Assembly (NCBI GenBank): GCA_001314625.1
Contig: LJSH01000001.1
Span: forward strand, 310,001-374,000
Reading direction: 5' to 3'
Length of the DNA: 64,000 bases
From: Oceanicaulis sp. HLUCCA04
GTDB lineage: Bacteria > Pseudomonadota > Alphaproteobacteria > Caulobacterales > Maricaulaceae
Shown: in pieces, positions 18,559 to 27,952 of the stretch
Layout: every line of letters begins with the position of its first letter
How positions within the stretch are numbered: position 1 is the stretch's first letter
Translations under genes and position numbers: made by a program
Notes under the pieces: model-generated
What the model was told of the DNA's origin: nothing
The model's input: the letters and a program-made list of their open reading frames with translations, nothing else
Database searches by the model: none

Positions 18559-19683
18559 CTAGCCGCCCAGCACAAGTTCGCGTTTTTGAAGATAGGGCGT
18601 TTCAGACACGTTGGCCCATTCGCGCGACCGGCGCCGGGACTGGACATAGCTGTTATAGACGCGCCGCGACAAAGCATCGGCATTGGCTGCCTCAGCAACA
18701 ACCTCCTCGCTCACCCGGCCGACTTCGCGCCAGATATCGTCGGAGAAGGTGCGCAGCTGGACGCCGTGCTCCTCGATCAGGTTTTGCAGCGCGATGGCGT
18801 TCTGGTGGGTGAACTCGGCGATGGAGAGGTTGTTGGCGGCGTGAGCAGCCGCTTTCACAATCGCCTTTTGATCGGCGGGCAGGCTTTCCCATACTTCCAG
18901 ATTCATACCCAGTGCCAGCGACGAGCCAGGCTCATGGAATCCGGGGCCGTAGTAGAAGGGTGCTTCGCGGTAGAAACCAAAGGCCAGATCATTCCAGGGG
19001 CCTACCCATTCCGTGGCATCAATCGCGCCGGACTGAAGCGCCTGATATATCTCGCCGCCTGACAACGCGACCGCTGCACCGCCCAGCGCGCGTATGACAT
19101 CGCCGCCGAGGCCCGGCATACGGACACGCAGGCCGCGGAAGTCTTCCAGTGTGTTGATCTCGCGCTTGAACCAGCCGCCCATCTGGTGCCCGCTATTGCC
19201 GGCCTGAAACGGCTTGATATTGAACTGCGCCGATAGCTCGTCCCACAGTTCCTGCCCGCCACCAAACTCGACCCAGGCCATGATCTCCATGGCGGTCATG
19301 CCCATCGGCACCGCGCAGAAGAAATTGTAGGCAGGCGAGCGGCCCTGCCAGTAATACTCCGCCGCGTGGTACATGTCGGCGACACCGTTGGAGACGGCGT
19401 CAAACACCTCGAATGCGCCGACGATCTCACCAGCCCCGAAAACCTGCACTTCCAGCTCACCGCCGGACATCTCGCCGATCAGGCGCGCCGTCGTATCGGC
19501 TGCTGTGCCGAGACCGGGAAAGTTTGCCGGCCAAGTGGTGACCATGCGCAGACGGCGCGTACGGCGGCGGTTGACGGCCGGGGAAGCGACTTCGCTTTCG
19601 CCATTTGTGCCCTCCTGCGAGCACGCCGTCGCGGCGGCTGCGGTGGCAATGGTGGCTCCGCTCAGGAATGTCCTGCGATCCAT
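18559..19683 (-). CDS. TRAP transporter substrate-binding protein, TakP-like, Tat signal
   Basis: Periplasmic binding protein that delivers substrate to the downstream permeases. The N-terminus has a twin-arginine motif (MDRRTFLSG) followed by a hydrophobic run ending ATACS, where a lipobox-like cysteine might allow lipidation. The mature part shows VTTWPANFPGLGTAADT, FDAVSNGVADMYHAAEYYW and the conserved WVGPWNDLAFG, as in 2-oxoacid-binding TakP proteins. A keto acid or other carboxylate is therefore a reasonable but unproven substrate. The ATG follows GGGGGAG at 10-base distance. Confidence 0.93.
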   Translation of the reverse strand: MDRRTFLSGATIATAAAATACSQEGTNGESEVASPAVNRRRTRRLRMVTTWPANFPGLGTAADTTARLIGEMSGGELEVQVFGAGEIVGAFEVFDAVSNGVADMYHAAEYYWQGRSPAYNFFCAVPMGMTAMEIMAWVEFGGGQELWDELSAQFNIKPFQAGNSGHQMGGWFKREINTLEDFRGLRVRMPGLGGDVIRALGGAAVALSGGEIYQALQSGAIDATEWVGPWNDLAFGFYREAPFYYGPGFHEPGSSLALGMNLEVWESLPADQKAIVKAAAHAANNLSIAEFTHQNAIALQNLIEEHGVQLRTFSDDIWREVGRVSEEVVAEAANADALSRRVYNSYVQSRRRSREWANVSETPYLQKRELVLGG

Positions 19684-19765
19684 GATTATCTCCCCCGATG
19701 TTTGCGCGTCTTCGCTCCGGACCGGTTCGAGTGCGGCCCTTTCCCCTTCAATAGCAGGCTTTGAC

Positions 19766-20494
19766 CTACTCGCCAGCCTCTAACCGCCGCCAGCCTGCTG
19801 GTTCAAGGACTTCCAGTGGCGAATAGCGGGCCTTGTAGTCCATTTTCGCGCTGCCCTTTACCCAGTACCCCAGGTAGACATGGGCCAGGCTGGCAGCCTG
19901 AGCGCGGCGCACATGATCAAGGATCATGAACGTGCCGGGGCTCGCGCCCTCGCGCGCCGGATCGAAATAGCTGTAGACGAGCGAATAGCCATCAGGCAGT
20001 TCGTCGACGAGCGCTGCGGCGGCAAGGTTGCCTTCCCGGTCACGATATTCGGCGATATGGGTGCGCTGCATCCCGTCTTCGACCATGGCGACGTAATCAA
20101 AGAAATCCATGCCCGCCATGTCGCCGTCACCATGGCGCGATTCCAGGTAGAGGCTCATCAGCGCGAACTGCTCTGCCGTCGCATCCGCCGGGCGGATATA
20201 GACCGTCAGATCGGCATTGCGCTTCAGGATGCGGCGCTGGGAGCGGGAGAATGAAAACTCTCCGGCCGGAATGCGGACCGATTTGCACGCTGAGCACGCC
20301 TCGCAGGCTGGCCGGTAGAGAATCGACTGCGACCGGCGGAAGCCCGCATGGGTCAGAGCATCGTTGAGCCCGGGTCCGTCGGCGGGATCGACGCGGGTGA
20401 ACACCTTGCGCTCAAGATGCCCCGGCAAATAAGGGCAGGGCGTCGGAGCCGTCAGGAAGAACGGCAGCTGGCGCGTGGTGAAAGGATGCGTCAC
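19766..20494 (-). CDS. bpt: Aspartate/glutamate leucyltransferase Bpt
   Basis: Attaches leucine from Leu-tRNA to proteins with N-terminal Asp or Glu and marks them for Clp degradation by the N-end rule. The cysteine-rich N-terminal motif YRPACEACSACKSVRIP and the C-terminal YLGYWVKGSAKMDYKARY are diagnostic of the ATE/Bpt family; the 242-residue length is normal. It lies 82 bases downstream of the dctP start on the same strand as motB and is probably expressed on its own. Confidence 0.95.
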   Translation of the reverse strand: MTHPFTTRQLPFFLTAPTPCPYLPGHLERKVFTRVDPADGPGLNDALTHAGFRRSQSILYRPACEACSACKSVRIPAGEFSFSRSQRRILKRNADLTVYIRPADATAEQFALMSLYLESRHGDGDMAGMDFFDYVAMVEDGMQRTHIAEYRDREGNLAAAALVDELPDGYSLVYSYFDPAREGASPGTFMILDHVRRAQAASLAHVYLGYWVKGSAKMDYKARYSPLEVLEPAGWRRLEAGE

Positions 20495-20599
20495 GGCTGG
20501 TCTTACCCCTCATGCCCGGCAGCGAATCCGCTCGGGCAAGTCAGGAGTGTAACGTCAGGAGCGTCCTGCCGGAACAGGCTGCTTTCACGTCGATACAGC

Positions 20600-21496
20600 C
20601 TAGAGAGCACCGCCGGGCGGGAGGACAGGCGCTTCGCGCAGCAGGACGATGGACAGGCGGCGATTGCCGGCCATGTAAGGCTCGTCCGGGAAGAGCGGCT
20701 CGGACGAGCCTTTCCCGCGGACATCGGACACCCGGTCGTCGGTAATGCCACGCTGTTGCAGCACACGCAGCGCCGCATTGGCCCGTGCCGACGACAGTTC
20801 CCAGTTGGACGGCGCACTGGCCGGTACGGGCGAAGCGTCGGTGTGGCCGGAAATGGTGATCCGGTTGGGGAGCCGTTCAACGACATCGGCCACAGCCCGC
20901 AACAGCACGATCGCGCGCTCATTGGGCCGGGTTTCGCCGGCATTGAACATCGGGCGGCCCTCTTCATCGATGAGCTGGATACGCAGTCCTTCAGGTGTCT
21001 GATCGATGATCAGGTGTCGCGACAGCTCGGCCAGCTCAGGCATTTCTTCCAGAGCCTGACGCAGCGAGATCTCCGCGCTTTCAAACTCGGCCTGCTCGCG
21101 GCGCGCCAGTGCGCTGGTCATCGCATCCTGCGACACATCGCGCGGGGTGCCTTCACCGTCGTCGGGCGTTTCTTCACTGCCGGAGCCGGGCGAATGGGCG
21201 GTCGGATTGCGTTCAAGAAAGGCCATGTCAGGGCTGGAGACACCCTCATCGCCGCGCGGCGGCATCAGGCGAAGCGGAGCGGAACCGGTATTGTCAGTGC
21301 TGACGGTTGCGGGAGAGAAATAGTCGGCCACGCCGCGCAGCTGCTCCTGATCAACAGAGTTGATCAGCCACATCAGCAGAAAAAACGCCATCATCGCTGT
21401 GACGAAATCGGCATATGCCACTTTCCAAGCGCCGCCATGGTGACCATGTGCAGCCTTCTTGATCTTCTTGATGATGATTGGTTGACCGGCAGCCAT
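20600..21496 (-). CDS. motB: Flagellar motor stator protein MotB
   Basis: Stator component that anchors the motor to peptidoglycan and carries the ion-conducting aspartate. The sequence GGAWKVAYADFVTAMMAFFL contains that aspartate (in AYADF) at the start of the single membrane helix. The periplasmic OmpA-like domain follows (ITISGHTDASPVP, NWELSSARANAALRVL). The chosen ATG at 21496 gives 298 residues; an open extension to 21529 is not needed. motA is not adjacent, which is also the case in Caulobacter. It is divergent from the flavin reductase gene. Confidence 0.94.
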   Translation of the reverse strand: MAAGQPIIIKKIKKAAHGHHGGAWKVAYADFVTAMMAFFLLMWLINSVDQEQLRGVADYFSPATVSTDNTGSAPLRLMPPRGDEGVSSPDMAFLERNPTAHSPGSGSEETPDDGEGTPRDVSQDAMTSALARREQAEFESAEISLRQALEEMPELAELSRHLIIDQTPEGLRIQLIDEEGRPMFNAGETRPNERAIVLLRAVADVVERLPNRITISGHTDASPVPASAPSNWELSSARANAALRVLQQRGITDDRVSDVRGKGSSEPLFPDEPYMAGNRRLSIVLLREAPVLPPGGAL

Positions 21497-21579
21497 CTCG
21501 CACCCGCATTCTTGTTGTTGTATCGCCAAGCTACACGAACAGGGTTAAGGGCGGGTTGAAGCGCCGGAGGAGGCTGATA

Positions 21580-22050
21580 TTGGATACTGCACGCGCCTTT
21601 CGCGATGCCCTTGGCTGCTATCCGACCGGGGTGGCACTGGTCACTGTGCTGGCCGATGACGGCGCCCGCGCATTGACGATCAACTCGTTTGCGTCGGTGT
21701 CACTGGAGCCGCCGCTGGTGCTGTGGTCGCTCGACCGGGCCAGCCTGCGCTATGGCCAGTTTGCCGATGCGCCGCGCTTTGCGATCAATGTGCTGGGGTC
21801 TGACCAGGAGGCACTGGCGCTGGCCTGCGCCCGTGATGACGATCTGGAGCGGGCAGGCGGCCGGTGGAGCGCTGGCCAGACCGGCGTACCCCTCGTTGAG
21901 GGCGCCATTGCTCGCTTCGAGTGCAGCCTCGACGCTGTGCATGATGCAGGCGATCACATCATTATCGTCGGCCGGGTATCGGCCTTCGACCAGCCCCGCA
22001 AGGGTCCGGCGCTGGTCTTTCACCGTTCCGTTTTTGCCGCTGCCAACTAG
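21580..22050 (+). CDS. Flavin reductase-like domain protein
   Basis: FMN-binding split-barrel protein of the flavin reductase family, which supplies reduced flavin to monooxygenases or reduces flavins generally. FRDALGCYPTGVALVTV, LTINSFASVSLEPPLVL and DHIIIVGRVSAFD are typical. The start is a TTG at 21580 with GGAGGAGG six bases upstream, giving 156 residues, the normal family length. A longer open frame reaches into the motB start region and is not supported. No partner monooxygenase is adjacent. Confidence 0.88.
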   Translation: MDTARAFRDALGCYPTGVALVTVLADDGARALTINSFASVSLEPPLVLWSLDRASLRYGQFADAPRFAINVLGSDQEALALACARDDDLERAGGRWSAGQTGVPLVEGAIARFECSLDAVHDAGDHIIIVGRVSAFDQPRKGPALVFHRSVFAAAN

Positions 22051-22070
22051 CGCGGCCAGGAGAGTGTTTC

Positions 22071-22931
22071 ATGGTTGCCACTGCATTCCTCGGGCTCGGC
22101 GTGATGGGCTACCCCATGGCAGGCCATTTGAAATCGGCCGGCCACGATGTCAGGGTCTGGAACCGCACATCGAAAAAGGCCCGGGCATGGGCAGATCAAC
22201 ATGGTGGCACCGCTGCGGATAGCGTACAGGCCGCCGCTGCCGGCGCCGATATCGTCTTCATGTGTCTGGGTGATGATCCGGACGTGCGCGCCGTTGCGAT
22301 GCCGCTGCTGGAGCACATGAAGCCCGGCAGTGTACTGGTTGATCACACCACCGCCTCGGCAACGCTTGCACGAGAGCTGCACGCTGCGGCAGCAGCGCGC
22401 GAAATCGGTTTCATCGATGCACCGGTCTCCGGCGGTCAGGCGGGTGCGCAAAACGGCCAGCTCTCCATCATGTGCGGTGGTGATGCGGATGTGTTCGCGA
22501 AGGCCGAGCCCGTCATGCAGGCCTATGCCAAGGCCATTGTCCATGCCGGACCGGCAGGCGCTGGCCAGCTGACGAAGATGGTCAACCAGATCTGCATTGC
22601 AGGCCTGGTGCAGGGATTGTCCGAGGGCATTCACTTCGCGCAGGCTGCCGGACTTGACGTCGAGACAGTGGTCGGCGCGGTATCGAAGGGTGCAGCACAA
22701 AGCTGGCAGATGGAAAATCGCTGGCAGACAATGGGCGCTGGTAAATTCGATTTCGGCTTTGCTGTCGAGTGGATGCGCAAAGATCTTCGTATTGCGCTGG
22801 AAGAAGCGCGCGCCAATGGCGCCAAACTCCCCGTGACCGCGCTGGTGGACCAGTTCTACGCCGAGGTTGAGGCCATGGGGGGCAAGCGCTGGGACACGTC
22901 CAGCCTGATCGCGCGGCTGAACCGCGAATGA
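22071..22931 (+). CDS. Beta-hydroxyacid dehydrogenase (3-hydroxyisobutyrate / tartronate semialdehyde reductase family)
   Basis: NAD(P)-dependent oxidoreductase with N-terminal Rossmann motif FLGLGVMGYPMAGHL, substrate motif DAPVSGGQAGAQNGQLSIMC and catalytic lysine region GAGQLTKMVNQ. The 286-residue length fits the family. It is a paralogue of mmsB at 26925 but differs in the substrate loops, and its tail (EWMRKDLRIALEEAR, GGKRWDTSSL) is like GarR/GlxR-type reductases, so its substrate may be tartronate semialdehyde or another small hydroxyacid. Its stop overlaps the following gene by four bases. Confidence 0.88.
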   Translation: MVATAFLGLGVMGYPMAGHLKSAGHDVRVWNRTSKKARAWADQHGGTAADSVQAAAAGADIVFMCLGDDPDVRAVAMPLLEHMKPGSVLVDHTTASATLARELHAAAAAREIGFIDAPVSGGQAGAQNGQLSIMCGGDADVFAKAEPVMQAYAKAIVHAGPAGAGQLTKMVNQICIAGLVQGLSEGIHFAQAAGLDVETVVGAVSKGAAQSWQMENRWQTMGAGKFDFGFAVEWMRKDLRIALEEARANGAKLPVTALVDQFYAEVEAMGGKRWDTSSLIARLNRE

Positions 22932-23560
22932 GCGTCGAGCTAATCTTTTACATCCTCGACCATGCAGGCGTGTTCCTGTTTGCGTTGTCCGGCGGGATCA
23001 TCGCGGCGCGCAACCGGCTCGACCCGTTTGGCGCGGCCATTCTCGGGGCGGTCACTGGCATGGGTGGCGGGACGCTGCGCGACATCATTCTGGGTAGCCT
23101 GCCGGTCTACTGGGTCAATGCGCCGGAATATCTTGCGCTGGCGCTGACGGGCGGTGTCGCCGGATATTATGGCTCGGCGCTGGTCACGTCCGGCAAGGGC
23201 ATCCGCCTGAAAGCGCTGGTCTGGGCGGATGCGGCGGGCCTTAGCGTGTTTTGTGTTATCGGCGCGCAGGCAGGGCTGGCGGCGGGCGCGCACTGGTCGA
23301 TCGCCGCTCTGACCGGCGTGATGAGCGCCGCCTTTGGCGGGCTGTTGCGCGACATCATCGTCAATGAGGTGCCGCTGATCCTGCGTGCGGAAATCTATGC
23401 GCTGTCGGCGCTTGCCGGAGCCGGAGCCTACATCATTGCGATTGAACTGGGGGTGATGACCAGCATTGCGGCGATCGGCGCGGCATTGCTGGCCTTCGTG
23501 ATACGCGGCGCATCGGTCCAGTTCGGCTGGTCACTGCCGCCGATTGGCAAGATTGATTGA
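22928..23560 (+). CDS. TRIC-type cation channel family protein (former UPF0126)
   Basis: A 210-residue membrane protein with about seven hydrophobic segments arranged as two repeats. Each repeat carries the family motif with a glycine-rich LRD sequence: GAVTGMGGGTLRDIILG and GVMSAAFGGLLRDIIVNEVP. Prokaryotic members form homotrimeric cation channels. The ATG overlaps the stop of the dehydrogenase gene, so translation may be coupled; a functional link is not obvious. Confidence 0.93.
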   Translation: MSVELIFYILDHAGVFLFALSGGIIAARNRLDPFGAAILGAVTGMGGGTLRDIILGSLPVYWVNAPEYLALALTGGVAGYYGSALVTSGKGIRLKALVWADAAGLSVFCVIGAQAGLAAGAHWSIAALTGVMSAAFGGLLRDIIVNEVPLILRAEIYALSALAGAGAYIIAIELGVMTSIAAIGAALLAFVIRGASVQFGWSLPPIGKID

Positions 23561-23630
23561 TTTGTCTCAACTGAAATCGCGGCCGGCCGCAGGGAGAACC
23601 GGGACCTTGTGCCGAAGGGGTAAAGAGAGG

Positions 23631-23653
23631 CCCCGGATCGCTGCGCATCGGGG
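23631..23653. repeat. Imperfect GC-rich inverted repeat in the TRIC-hemB convergent gap
   Basis: CCCCGGATCGC and GCGCATCGGGG flank a single T and pair imperfectly, with eight Watson-Crick pairs, one wobble and two mismatches. It lies in the 116-base gap between two convergent genes. It could be a terminator-like or dispersed repeat element; no T-run is seen. The rest of the gap shows nothing recognisable. Confidence 0.35.
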
Positions 23654-23676
23654 GGTCAGGGTAGTGAAAGACCCGG

Positions 23677-24660
23677 CTACTCGCCCAGTATTTCCGCCGC
23701 CATGGGCGCAAAATAGGTGAGGATGCCGTCGGCCCCGGCACGCTTGAAGCACGTGAGCGTTTCCATCATCACGCGCTCGCCATCGATCCAGCCGTTTTGC
23801 GCAGCCGCCATGATCATCGCGTACTCGCCGGACACCTGGAACGCATAGGTCGGCACACCGAACGTCTCCTTCACACGCGTGACGATATCGAGATAGGGCA
23901 GGCCGGGCTTGACCATCACCATGTCGGCGCCTTCCTCAATATCCATCTCCACCTCGCGCAGCGCCTCGGCCCAGTTGGCCGGGTCCATCTGGTAAGTCTT
24001 CTTGTCGCCCTGCAGGGAGGCTGATCCGATGGCCGAGCGATAGGGGCCGTAAAAGCCCGAGGCGTATTTTGCCGCATAGGAAAGGATCAGCGTGTCGGTA
24101 TGACCGGCCTCCTCCAGTGCCATGCGGATCGCGCCAATCCGCCCGTCCATCATGTCGGAGGGCGCCAGCACGTCGCAGCCCGCTTCTACCTGGACCAGAG
24201 CCTGCTGGACCAGAACATCCACGGTAGCGTCATTGAGGATCACGCCGTTTTCCATGAGGCCGTCATGGCCGTGATCGGTGAATGGATCGAGTGCGACATC
24301 ACAGATAATGCCCACGTCCGGCGCGGCATCCTTCATGGCTCTGACCGCGCGCATGACCAGGCCGTCAGGGTTCAGCGCCTCCTTGCCGGAAGGATCTTTC
24401 AGCGAGGGGTCGATATGGGGAAATACGGCTATCGCCGGAATGCCCAGCGCCCTGGCGCGCCGTGCGGCGTTGGCGGCTTCGGCGACATTCATCCGCACAA
24501 CACCGGGCATCGCGGCCACCGGCTCGATAGGATCGGCGCTATCTGATACCACAAGCGTCCAGATCAGGTCGTGCGGCGTGAGCCGGGTCTCGCGCACGAG
24601 GTCGCGTATCCAGGGCTGGCTGCGCGTGCGCCGCAGGCGGGTATTGGGAAACAGGGCCAT
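23677..24660 (-). CDS. hemB: Delta-aminolevulinic acid dehydratase (porphobilinogen synthase) HemB
   Basis: Condenses two 5-aminolevulinate molecules to porphobilinogen in heme and corrin synthesis. The two active-site lysines are in ILSYAAKYAS and MVMVKPGLPY. The metal site reads CDVALDPFTDHGHDG, lacking the three clustered zinc cysteines of the E. coli enzyme, so it belongs to the magnesium-responsive, zinc-independent type common in alphaproteobacteria. The ATG at 24660 gives 327 residues; a TTG at 24681 is less likely. It is divergent from the acyl-CoA dehydrogenase gene. Confidence 0.96.
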   Translation of the reverse strand: MALFPNTRLRRTRSQPWIRDLVRETRLTPHDLIWTLVVSDSADPIEPVAAMPGVVRMNVAEAANAARRARALGIPAIAVFPHIDPSLKDPSGKEALNPDGLVMRAVRAMKDAAPDVGIICDVALDPFTDHGHDGLMENGVILNDATVDVLVQQALVQVEAGCDVLAPSDMMDGRIGAIRMALEEAGHTDTLILSYAAKYASGFYGPYRSAIGSASLQGDKKTYQMDPANWAEALREVEMDIEEGADMVMVKPGLPYLDIVTRVKETFGVPTYAFQVSGEYAMIMAAAQNGWIDGERVMMETLTCFKRAGADGILTYFAPMAAEILGE

Positions 24661-24711
24661 TTCGTCTATCTCGCGTGACAAGGACCGTTAGGGTTTGTCA
24701 GGAGGTTTGCC

Positions 24712-25848
24712 GTGAATTTCGAGCTGACGGAAGAGCAGGCGCTGATTCAGGACGCCGCACGCAAGTTTTCAGATGACCGGCTGAAGCCCCATGCCGCACG
24801 CTGGGATGAGGAAAAGCATTTCCCCGTCGATGTGCTCAAGGAAGCCGCTGAAATGGGCTTTGCCGGCATCTATACGCGCGATGATGTTGGCGGGTCCGGC
24901 ATGAGCCGGGTCGATGCCGCACTGATATTTGAACAGCTCTCGCGCGGCTGCGTCTCCACGGCCGCCTTCATCTCCATCCACAACATGGTCAGCTGGATGA
25001 TCGACAGCTGGGGCACCGAGGACCAGCGCCAGCGCTGGCTGCCCCGCCTGACCTCCATGGACATGATCGGCTCTTACTGCCTGACCGAGCCGGGGTCGGG
25101 ATCCGATGCTGCCAGCCTGCGTACGAAGGCTGTTCGCGACGGTGATGATTACGTGCTGAACGGATCGAAAGCCTTCATCTCCGGCGCCGGAACGTCTGAC
25201 CTTTACGTCGTCATGTGCCGGACTGGTGGAGAGGGCCCCAAAGGCGTCTCCACCATCGTGGTGGAAAAGGGCACGCCCGGGCTGTCCTTTGGCGCAAACG
25301 AAAAGAAAATGGGCTGGAACTCCCAGCCGACCGCCGTGGTCACATTTGAGGATTGCCGCGTGCCGGTCGAAAACCGGCTGGCGGACGAAGGCATGGGCTT
25401 CACGCTCGCCATGAATGGCCTCAATGGCGGGCGCATCAATATCGGCGCATGTTCGCTGGGTGGAGCCGCCGAAGCCTTTGATATCGCAGTTGCTTACGCC
25501 AAGGAGCGCAAGCAGTTCGGCAAGTCCATCGCGGCGTTTCAGGCGAGCGAATTCAAGCTGGCCGACATGGCGACCGAACTGGAGGCATCGCGTCTGATGC
25601 TCTACCGCGCCGCTGCCGCCCTTGATGCCAAAGACCCTTCCGCACCGAAATACTGCGCAATGGCCAAGCGGTTTGCGACCGATCTCGGCTTCAAGATAGC
25701 GAACGATGCCCTGCAACTGCACGGCGGCTATGGCTATCTGAAGGACTATCCGATTGAGCGGATCGTGCGCGATTTGCGCGTTCACCAGATCCTTGAAGGC
25801 ACCAATGAGATCATGCGCGTCATCATCGCCAAGGAATTGCTCAAATGA
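24712..25848 (+). CDS. Acyl-CoA dehydrogenase, probable isobutyryl-CoA dehydrogenase
   Basis: FAD enzyme that desaturates short branched acyl-CoA. The flavin motifs [15 protein letters not shown] and [13 protein letters not shown], the ACAD signature [20 protein letters not shown] and the catalytic base region [11 protein letters not shown] are intact; 378 residues is the normal size. The GTG start has AGGAGG seven bases upstream. Its ATGA overlap with the 3-hydroxyisobutyryl-CoA hydrolase gene and the following mmsB make isobutyryl-CoA, from valine, the likely substrate. Confidence 0.9.
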   Translation: MNFELTEEQALIQDAARKFSDDRLKPHAARWDEEKHFPVDVLKEAAEMGFAGIYTRDDVGGSGMSRVDAALIFEQLSRGCVSTAAFISIHNMVSWMIDSWGTEDQRQRWLPRLTSMDMIGSYCLTEPGSGSDAASLRTKAVRDGDDYVLNGSKAFISGAGTSDLYVVMCRTGGEGPKGVSTIVVEKGTPGLSFGANEKKMGWNSQPTAVVTFEDCRVPVENRLADEGMGFTLAMNGLNGGRINIGACSLGGAAEAFDIAVAYAKERKQFGKSIAAFQASEFKLADMATELEASRLMLYRAAAALDAKDPSAPKYCAMAKRFATDLGFKIANDALQLHGGYGYLKDYPIERIVRDLRVHQILEGTNEIMRVIIAKELLK

Positions 25849-26894
25849 CCTCCCTGATACACGCCCGCAAAACCGGATCGGTTGGCCGCATCACGCTGAA
25901 CCGGCCGGAAGCGTTGAACGCCCTCAATCAGGAAATGGTCGACGGGCTCATCAAGGCGCTGCTTGACTGGCGCGCCGATGACAGCGTGAAAGCGGTCATC
26001 GTGGACGGTGCAGGCAAGAAGGGTTTCTGCGCAGGCGGAGATATCCGCATGCTGGCCGAAAGCGGCAAGGCGGGCGGCTCAGAAGCCTGGAAGTTCTGGC
26101 GCGATGAGTACCAGCTCAACACCCTGATCTTTGAATACCCCAAGCCTTATGTCGCGCTTATCGACGGCATCACCATGGGCGGCGGCGTCGGCATTTCGGT
26201 GCATGGCTCCCACCGGGTGGCCGGCGACCGGACGATGTTTGCCATGCCCGAAACGGGTATCGGTTTTCACCCTGATGTCGGCGGGGCCTATTTCCTGCCG
26301 CGCCTGAAAGGCGAAACGGGTATGTGGATGGGGCTGACCGGCGCACGCCTTAAAGCGGCCGACAGCCTGGCAGCAGGCGTTGCCACCCATTATGTCGCGT
26401 CGGACCGGCAGCCAGCGCTGGTCGAGGCGCTGGAAACTGCAGAGCTGGATAGCGATGGCGAAGCCCTCGAAGACATTCTGGCCGCCCATGCGAGTGACCC
26501 GGGTGACTCCGATCTGGCTCATCTGGGCGGTCTGGTCGACGCGGCTTTCGCTGGTGATGATCTGGCCATTATCAAGGAGCGGCTGGAGACCGCTGGTGAT
26601 AGCTGGTCCGCCAAACAGATGGCGATCCTGAACAGCAAGTCGCCCAGCTCCTGCGCGATCACACTGGCCGCGCTGCGCAAGGGCGCCGAGCTCGATTTTC
26701 GCGGTGTGATGGCGCAAGATTTACGCGTGTCGATGCGCCTTCTTGTCGAGGGATCAGACTTCTACGAGGGTGTTCGCGCCGTCATCATCGACAAGGACAA
26801 CGCTCCTGGCTGGGGTCCACAAATGCGGCCCGAGGACGTGGAAGCCATGTTCATGCCGCTTGAAGCCGATCGCGAGCAGAGCTTTCTGGACTAG
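25845..26894 (+). CDS. 3-hydroxyisobutyryl-CoA hydrolase (enoyl-CoA hydratase/isomerase superfamily)
   Basis: Hydrolyses 3-hydroxyisobutyryl-CoA to free 3-hydroxyisobutyrate in valine breakdown. The crotonase-fold oxyanion loops are [12 protein letters not shown] and [12 protein letters not shown], and [19 protein letters not shown] is the sequence that separates HIBCH-type hydrolases from ordinary hydratases. The 349-residue length also fits the hydrolase. It overlaps the upstream dehydrogenase gene by four bases and precedes mmsB by 30 bases. Confidence 0.92.
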   Translation: MTSLIHARKTGSVGRITLNRPEALNALNQEMVDGLIKALLDWRADDSVKAVIVDGAGKKGFCAGGDIRMLAESGKAGGSEAWKFWRDEYQLNTLIFEYPKPYVALIDGITMGGGVGISVHGSHRVAGDRTMFAMPETGIGFHPDVGGAYFLPRLKGETGMWMGLTGARLKAADSLAAGVATHYVASDRQPALVEALETAELDSDGEALEDILAAHASDPGDSDLAHLGGLVDAAFAGDDLAIIKERLETAGDSWSAKQMAILNSKSPSSCAITLAALRKGAELDFRGVMAQDLRVSMRLLVEGSDFYEGVRAVIIDKDNAPGWGPQMRPEDVEAMFMPLEADREQSFLD

Positions 26895-26924
26895 GTTCCA
26901 ATCATAATCGCCGGAGGAAATATC

Positions 26925-27821
26925 ATGGCCGTCATCGCCTTTATCGGTCTGGGCAATATGGGTTCGGGCATGGCCGTGAACCTGGTCAAGGCGGGCCATG
27001 AGGTCCGCGGGTTCGATCTCAATCAGGATGCCGTTGCCGCTCTGGCCGGTGCAGGCGGCAGCGCTGCCGGCAGCATTCTGGAAGCGCTCGACGGATCCGA
27101 CGCGGTCGTCACCATGCTGCCAGCCGGAAAGCACGTTCGCGGCGTCTATGAGGGCGAAGAGGGTATTCTGGCTCACGTGAAGCCCGATGCCGTTCTGATG
27201 GATTGCTCCACCATCGACGTGGACTCAGCGCGCGCGGTTGGCGAGGCGGCGTCGAAGGCCGGTATCAAGTTTGTCGATGCACCGGTTTCCGGCGGTGTGG
27301 CGGCAGCTGAAGGCGGCACGCTGACCTTCATGGTCGGTGGTCCGGAAGAGGCCTTTGAGGCGGCAAAACCGTTTCTGGAAAACATGGGCAAGGCCGTCAT
27401 CCGCGCGGGCGATGCCGGCGCGGGCCAGGCGGCCAAGATCTGCAACAACATGCTGCTCGGCATCCATATGATCGGCACATGCGAAGCCTTTGTACTGGCG
27501 CAAAAACTCGGTCTGGACCCGCAGAGATTCTTCGATATCGCATCGAAAGCGTCCGGCCAGAGCTGGTCGATGACCAGCTATTGTCCGGTGCCGGGGCCGG
27601 TACCGGCTGCTCCATCCAACCGTGGCTACAAGCCCGGCTTTGCTGCGCCGATGATGCTCAAGGATTTGCGCCTGGCAATGGAAACCGCCAAATCGGCCGA
27701 TGCAGCCATCCCGCTCGGCGCCCATGCGGAGAGGCTCTACACATTGTTCATCGAATCCGGCGGGAGTGAAAAAGACTTTTCGGGCATTATCGAGATGATC
27801 GCCGCCAACCGGACAGAGTGA
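26925..27821 (+). CDS. mmsB: 3-hydroxyisobutyrate dehydrogenase MmsB
   Basis: Oxidises 3-hydroxyisobutyrate to methylmalonate semialdehyde with NAD. FIGLGNMGSGMAVNLVKAG is the cofactor site, DAPVSGGVAAAEGGTLTFM the substrate site, and the catalytic lysine lies in GAGQAAKICNNMLLGIHM. Position downstream of the two preceding valine-pathway genes settles the assignment better than for the paralogue at 22071. The next pathway enzyme, methylmalonate-semialdehyde dehydrogenase (mmsA), is not in the window. GGAGG precedes the ATG. Confidence 0.94.
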   Translation: MAVIAFIGLGNMGSGMAVNLVKAGHEVRGFDLNQDAVAALAGAGGSAAGSILEALDGSDAVVTMLPAGKHVRGVYEGEEGILAHVKPDAVLMDCSTIDVDSARAVGEAASKAGIKFVDAPVSGGVAAAEGGTLTFMVGGPEEAFEAAKPFLENMGKAVIRAGDAGAGQAAKICNNMLLGIHMIGTCEAFVLAQKLGLDPQRFFDIASKASGQSWSMTSYCPVPGPVPAAPSNRGYKPGFAAPMMLKDLRLAMETAKSADAAIPLGAHAERLYTLFIESGGSEKDFSGIIEMIAANRTE

Positions 27822-27839
27822 ATTTGCGAAGCAGTTTCA

Positions 27840-27873
27840 ACTGGAAGGCGCGACAATCGGTCCGCCTTCCAGT
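27840..27873. terminator. Strong hairpin between mmsB and hemA
   Basis: ACTGGAAGGCG at 27840-27850 pairs perfectly with CGCCTTCCAGT at 27863-27873, an 11-bp stem with a 12-base loop that can itself form a CGA/TCG mini-stem. It starts 19 bases after the mmsB stop. No run of T follows, so it may be a Rho-assisted terminator, an mRNA-stabilising 3' end, or a control element in the hemA leader. Confidence 0.45.
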
Positions 27874-27952
27874 ATAAATGAAACCAGTTCATACAAAGAC
27901 GGCAATCGCCGGAATCAATAACCTGCCATCAGAACGGCCAGGAGAGCACGAC

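Noticed and set aside
20348-21559. Open frame of 403 codons on the plus strand across the bpt 5' end and motB
   Set aside because: It lies antisense to two conserved genes and through their spacer; no motif supports it.
22071-22931. Second mmsB of the valine pathway
   Set aside because: It is a family paralogue, but its location with a TRIC channel and flavin reductase and its different substrate loops do not support a role in valine breakdown.
24769-25785. Open frame of 338 codons antisense to the acyl-CoA dehydrogenase gene
   Set aside because: Shadow of GC-biased third codon positions; no protein family resemblance.
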